DNA from: Oscillospiraceae bacterium
GTDB lineage: Bacteria > Bacillota > Clostridia > Oscillospirales > Ruminococcaceae
DNA length: 7,248 bases
Reading direction: 5' to 3'
Assembly: GCA_015067125.1 (NCBI GenBank)
Contig: SVNB01000087.1
Span: 1-7,248 of the forward strand
The position numbers and the translations under genes were made by a program. Every line of letters starts with the position of its first letter. Position 1 is the stretch's first letter. The notes under the pieces were generated by a model. That model was not told the DNA's origin. It did not search any database and was given only the letters and a program-made list of their open reading frames with translations. Positions 5,032 to 7,248 of the stretch are shown here, in pieces.

Positions 5032-5754
5032 TTATTCTTCATAAACCGCTGGAAGGCGGCGTTTGTGTTCGGATACTCTGTGGTATCTGTCTATTATCTC
5101 TTTGGATTTTTCATCCGTTCTGCCTGTGGTGATATATTCATCAATGGCTTTATAGGTAACGCCCATTTCCTGTTCATCGGTCTGGCCTTCATAAAGTCCG
5201 GCAGAGGGCGCTTTTTCTATTATATTAACCGGTGCTTTTAAATAGCGCAGAAATTCAAAAATTTCCGTCGCGGTAAGGTCCGCTATGGGGTTAAGGTCAA
5301 AGGCTCCGTCGCCCCATTTTGTAAAATAGCCCATATAGCGTTCGCTTTTGTTGCCGGTACCCACCACAAGGGCGTTGCGGGTCTGGCCAAGGGCATAAAG
5401 GGTTGTCATTCTTAACCTTGGCGCGATGTTCGCAAGTGCCGCCGGAGCAAGTTCTTTGCCGATGGCAGAAACAATTTCTGTTCTGGTTTCGGTAAGGTCA
5501 ACGGTTATCATATCAATATCAAAAGCTTTTGCAAGAGCAACGGCATCGTCCATATCTTCGCCATAGTTGCGTTTTGAATGGCAGGGCATTGCCACCGCAA
5601 GAACGTCATCGCAGGCCATTTTGCAAAGAATGCCCACAAGGGCACTGTCCTTGCCGCCGCTGTTGCCAAAAATAAGGCCTTTTGCGTGGGCTTCTGCCAT
5701 TTTTTCTTTTATAAACGCAACTCTTTTTTCTGTTTCGGTTTTATAATCGCGCAT
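5032..5754 (-). CDS. nadE: Ammonia-dependent NAD+ synthetase
   Basis: NadE catalyses the last step of NAD+ biosynthesis: nicotinate adenine dinucleotide + ATP + NH3 to NAD+ + AMP + PPi, in the cytoplasm. The 240-residue protein has the N-type ATP-pyrophosphatase loop SGGKDSA (32-38), an RLRMTTLYALGQ helix (113-124), GTGNKSE (132-138), GYFTKWGDGAFDLNPI (142-157), PSAGLYEGQTDE (183-194) and the final KRRLP (231-235), all family signatures. It lacks the N-terminal nitrilase-like glutaminase domain of the long form, so ammonia is the nitrogen source; the length fits the short form (about 240-275). ATG at 5754 has GAGGTG (5760-5765) just upstream, inside the 16-base gap after trxB. Placement behind thioredoxin reductase links pyridine-nucleotide supply with a pyridine-nucleotide-using redox enzyme. 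No truncation or missing key motif is seen. Confidence 0.97.
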   Translation of the reverse strand: MRDYKTETEKRVAFIKEKMAEAHAKGLIFGNSGGKDSALVGILCKMACDDVLAVAMPCHSKRNYGEDMDDAVALAKAFDIDMITVDLTETRTEIVSAIGKELAPAALANIAPRLRMTTLYALGQTRNALVVGTGNKSERYMGYFTKWGDGAFDLNPIADLTATEIFEFLRYLKAPVNIIEKAPSAGLYEGQTDEQEMGVTYKAIDEYITTGRTDEKSKEIIDRYHRVSEHKRRLPAVYEE

Positions 5755-5770
5755 TATCGCACCTCGTTCA

Positions 5771-6682
5771 TCAGAAATTCTTTCTTATATAATTTGCCGC
5801 TGCCGTAGCCGCCGCAGCTCCGTCCGAAGCCGCTGTTACAAGCTGACGAAGCTGTTTTTTTCTGGTATCTCCGGCAGCAAAAACGCCTTCGATATTTGTT
5901 TTGCAGTCCTCCGCCGCATCAAAATATCCGTATTCATCAAGTGTAAGAACGTCTTTATAAAGTCCGTTTTCCGGCACAAGGCCAATGGCAACAAACACCG
6001 CGGAAAGGGGAACTTCCACCTTGCTTCGGTTCGCGCGGTTTTTAATCACCGCGGAAGAAACGGCGTTTTCGCCTTTTATTTCTTCTATTACGGAATTTGT
6101 AAGCAGGGTCACGTTTTTCTTTTTAAGCAAAGAATCCACCGCAGTTTTTGCGGCGGTAAAAACGTCCCTTCTGTGGATAAGATAAACTTTATCACAGATT
6201 TCCGCAAGGTATTCCGCTTCTTCAAAAGCGCTTTCTCCGCCGCCGACTACGGCAACGGTTTTTCCGCGGAAAAACGCTCCGTCGCAGGTGGCGCAGTAAG
6301 AAACTCCCCTGCCTTCAAATTCTTCTTCTCCTTTGCAGCCGATTTTTCTTCTGGCGGCGCCGTTTGCGATTATAACGGCTTTGGCTTCAAAATCTTCGGC
6401 AGAGGTTATTACTTTTTTGGTTTTTCCGGAAAAATCAACTCCGGTCACTTCGGCAAATTCCACTTCCGCTCCAAGCTTCTGTGCCTGCTCCAAAAGGGCC
6501 ATGGAATAATCATAGCCGGAAACGCCGTACATTCCCGGATAGTTTTCTATGGAAGGAGAATTTACTATCTGGCCGCCCGGGGCGTATTTTTCAAAAACTT
6601 TGCAGGAAAGTCCCGCTCTTTGTCCATATATTGCGGCGGTTAAACCGGCAGTGCCGGCGCCGATAATAATTATATCATACAT
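5771..6682 (-). CDS. trxB: Thioredoxin reductase (FAD-dependent, low-molecular-weight type)
   Basis: This enzyme reduces thioredoxin using FAD and a redox-active disulfide, normally with NADPH. The 303-residue protein shows the N-terminal FAD motif GAGTAG (8-13), GGQIVNSPSIENYPG (36-50), the active-site CATCDGAFF (130-138; Cys130 and Cys133), the pyridine-nucleotide motif VVGGGESA (145-152) and the C-terminal FAD block GVFAAGDTRKKQLRQLVTAA (266-285). Length is typical (about 300-320). In the 2'-phosphate-binding motif, normally HRRxxFR, the sequence is HRRDVFT (170-176): the two early Arg are kept but the last is Thr. That may weaken NADPH preference or be neutral. ATG at 6682 has GGAGG (6690-6694) with a 7-base gap. 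It is the first gene of the operon with nadE, the HD gene and the ASCH gene, driven by the extended -10 promoter upstream. Confidence 0.96.
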   Translation of the reverse strand: MYDIIIIGAGTAGLTAAIYGQRAGLSCKVFEKYAPGGQIVNSPSIENYPGMYGVSGYDYSMALLEQAQKLGAEVEFAEVTGVDFSGKTKKVITSAEDFEAKAVIIANGAARRKIGCKGEEEFEGRGVSYCATCDGAFFRGKTVAVVGGGESAFEEAEYLAEICDKVYLIHRRDVFTAAKTAVDSLLKKKNVTLLTNSVIEEIKGENAVSSAVIKNRANRSKVEVPLSAVFVAIGLVPENGLYKDVLTLDEYGYFDAAEDCKTNIEGVFAAGDTRKKQLRQLVTAASDGAAAATAAANYIRKNF

Positions 6683-6714
6683 ATTATTGCCTCCTTTTTA
6701 TGGGATACACAATA

Positions 6715-6723
6715 ATTATAGCA
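6715..6723 (-). promoter_or_regulatory. Extended -10 promoter of the trxB-nadE-HD-ASCH operon
   Basis: On the minus strand TGCTATAAT (6723-6715) is a perfect TATAAT with the TGn extension. No recognisable -35 sits 16-18 bases upstream, as is common for extended -10 promoters. Transcription should start near 6708, giving a leader of about 25 bases with the GGAGG site. No Rex, Spx or NrtR-like operator could be identified by eye. Confidence 0.7.
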
Positions 6724-6751
6724 CAAAATCGCCGCAAATAATATATTTTAT

Positions 6752-6780
6752 TTGAGTAAACAAAACATTTGTGATAAAAT
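6752..6780 (+). promoter_or_regulatory. Promoter of the Ppx/GppA-family gene
   Basis: TTGAGT (6752-6757), a 17-base spacer and TAAAAT (6775-6780) lie 33 bases before the start codon; TGA immediately before the -10 gives an extended -10. It is divergent from the trxB promoter, the two -10 elements being 54 bases apart, so the two units share a 131-base regulatory region. Confidence 0.65.
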
Positions 6781-6813
6781 AATTATATAAATCGTTTTCC
6801 GGAGGATATTTTT

Positions 6814-7248
6814 ATGAGGATTGGCATTATTGATTTCGGAACCAACACTCTGCGGCTTAATATTTTTGAAACAGAAGATAAGGAGTACCGCAGCATCTAT
6901 GATTTTGCGATATATTCAAAAATTGTGGAAAACACGGTCGGCACTTCCCTTTCGCAGGAAGGCATTGAGCATATAATCCAGGCCATAGAGGAACACCAGC
7001 AGGCCTGCCGCCATTACCGCTGTGACAGGGTCGAGTGTTTTTCCACCGCTTCTCTGCGCTATGTTGATAACGCCGAAGACGTTCTGGAACAGGTGGAATT
7101 CCGCACCGGAATAAAAATAAAGATGATATCCGGAGATGAAGAAGCAAAATTTGATTACCTTGCCATAAAAAGCGTAACAAAAGAAAAATCCGGCATCGGC
7201 TGTGATCTGGGCGGCGGTTCTTTACAGGTGTTCGTATATGATGAAAAC
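6814..7248 (+). CDS. Ppx/GppA-family phosphatase, 3' end cut by the window
   Basis: Members hydrolyse inorganic polyphosphate (Ppx) or pppGpp (GppA), using an actin-like ATPase fold. The visible 145 residues contain the first phosphate-binding motif IDFGTNTLRL (6-15), the FSTASLR segment (76-82, equivalent to the usual AT-S-A-x-R), the ISGDEEAKFDYLA block (105-117, with the likely catalytic Glu around 110) and the second phosphate motif CDLGGGSLQVF (130-140). Full-length relatives have about 300-500 residues, so more than half lies beyond the window, and whether it is the short two-domain or long four-domain form is unknown. ATG at 6814 has GGAGG (6801-6805) with an 8-base gap. Polyphosphatase versus pppGpp phosphatase cannot be separated from this part. 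It is divergent from trxB and has its own promoter. Confidence 0.94.
   Translation, partial: MRIGIIDFGTNTLRLNIFETEDKEYRSIYDFAIYSKIVENTVGTSLSQEGIEHIIQAIEEHQQACRHYRCDRVECFSTASLRYVDNAEDVLEQVEFRTGIKIKMISGDEEAKFDYLAIKSVTKEKSGIGCDLGGGSLQVFVYDEN

Noticed and set aside
4438..5241. 267-codon plus-strand open frame
   Set aside because: It covers the HD gene and the end of nadE on the other strand; both have clear family motifs and ribosome sites, so this is a shadow.
6762..6775. Possible second LexA box in the trxB / Ppx-GppA intergenic region
   Set aside because: It shares AACATTTGT with the uvrB box, but both outer half-sites are broken (AAAC and GTGA instead of GAAC and GTTC), so LexA binding is unlikely.
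6857..7180. 107-codon minus-strand open frame
   Set aside because: It lies opposite the Ppx/GppA-family gene, whose motifs are clear; no ribosome site or recognisable domain.

Overview
This window looks like chromosomal, housekeeping-rich DNA from a low-to-mid G+C Firmicute, most likely a clostridial (Oscillospiraceae/Lachnospiraceae-like) gut anaerobe. The basis is GGAGG-type ribosome sites, near-consensus sigma-A promoters, a Gram-positive LexA (DinR/Cheo) box, TTG/GTG starts, short intergenic gaps and the protein types. The exact taxon is inference. No transposase, integrase, CRISPR array, tRNA, rRNA or attachment site was seen.

Layout. Positions 1-1536 (minus) hold the N-terminal 512 codons of uvrB, cut by the window edge. 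It has its own promoter with perfect -35 and -10 hexamers and a LexA box between promoter and start codon. Divergent from it, 1792-2802 (plus) encodes an extended short-chain dehydrogenase/reductase (NAD-dependent epimerase/dehydratase family), ending at a strong hairpin terminator. Convergent to that, 2861-3388 (minus) encodes a TetR/AcrR-family regulator starting at TTG. Next, 3486-3845 (minus) is a one-gene unit for a small membrane-anchored protein of unknown function, with its own promoter and terminator.

Positions 3949-6682 (minus) form a compact four-gene operon: trxB (thioredoxin reductase), nadE (ammonia-dependent NAD+ synthetase), an HD-domain phosphohydrolase-like protein and an ASCH-domain protein, with 16-18 base gaps. 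It starts at an extended -10 promoter and ends in a perfect 11-bp inverted repeat. Divergent from trxB, 6814-7248 (plus) is the N-terminal part of a Ppx/GppA-family phosphatase, cut by the window edge.

How the genes relate. uvrB is a DNA-repair gene under SOS control. The trxB operon joins thiol redox balance and the last step of NAD+ synthesis to two small proteins whose families act on nucleotides or RNA; this coupling is the most interesting biology here. The reductase and the TetR protein are neighbours, so regulation of one by the other is possible but not shown. I did not find a clearly new multi-gene defence or mobile system. The strongest leads are the HD-ASCH pair inside the trxB-nadE operon, the membrane protein of unknown function, and several compact regulatory arrangements.
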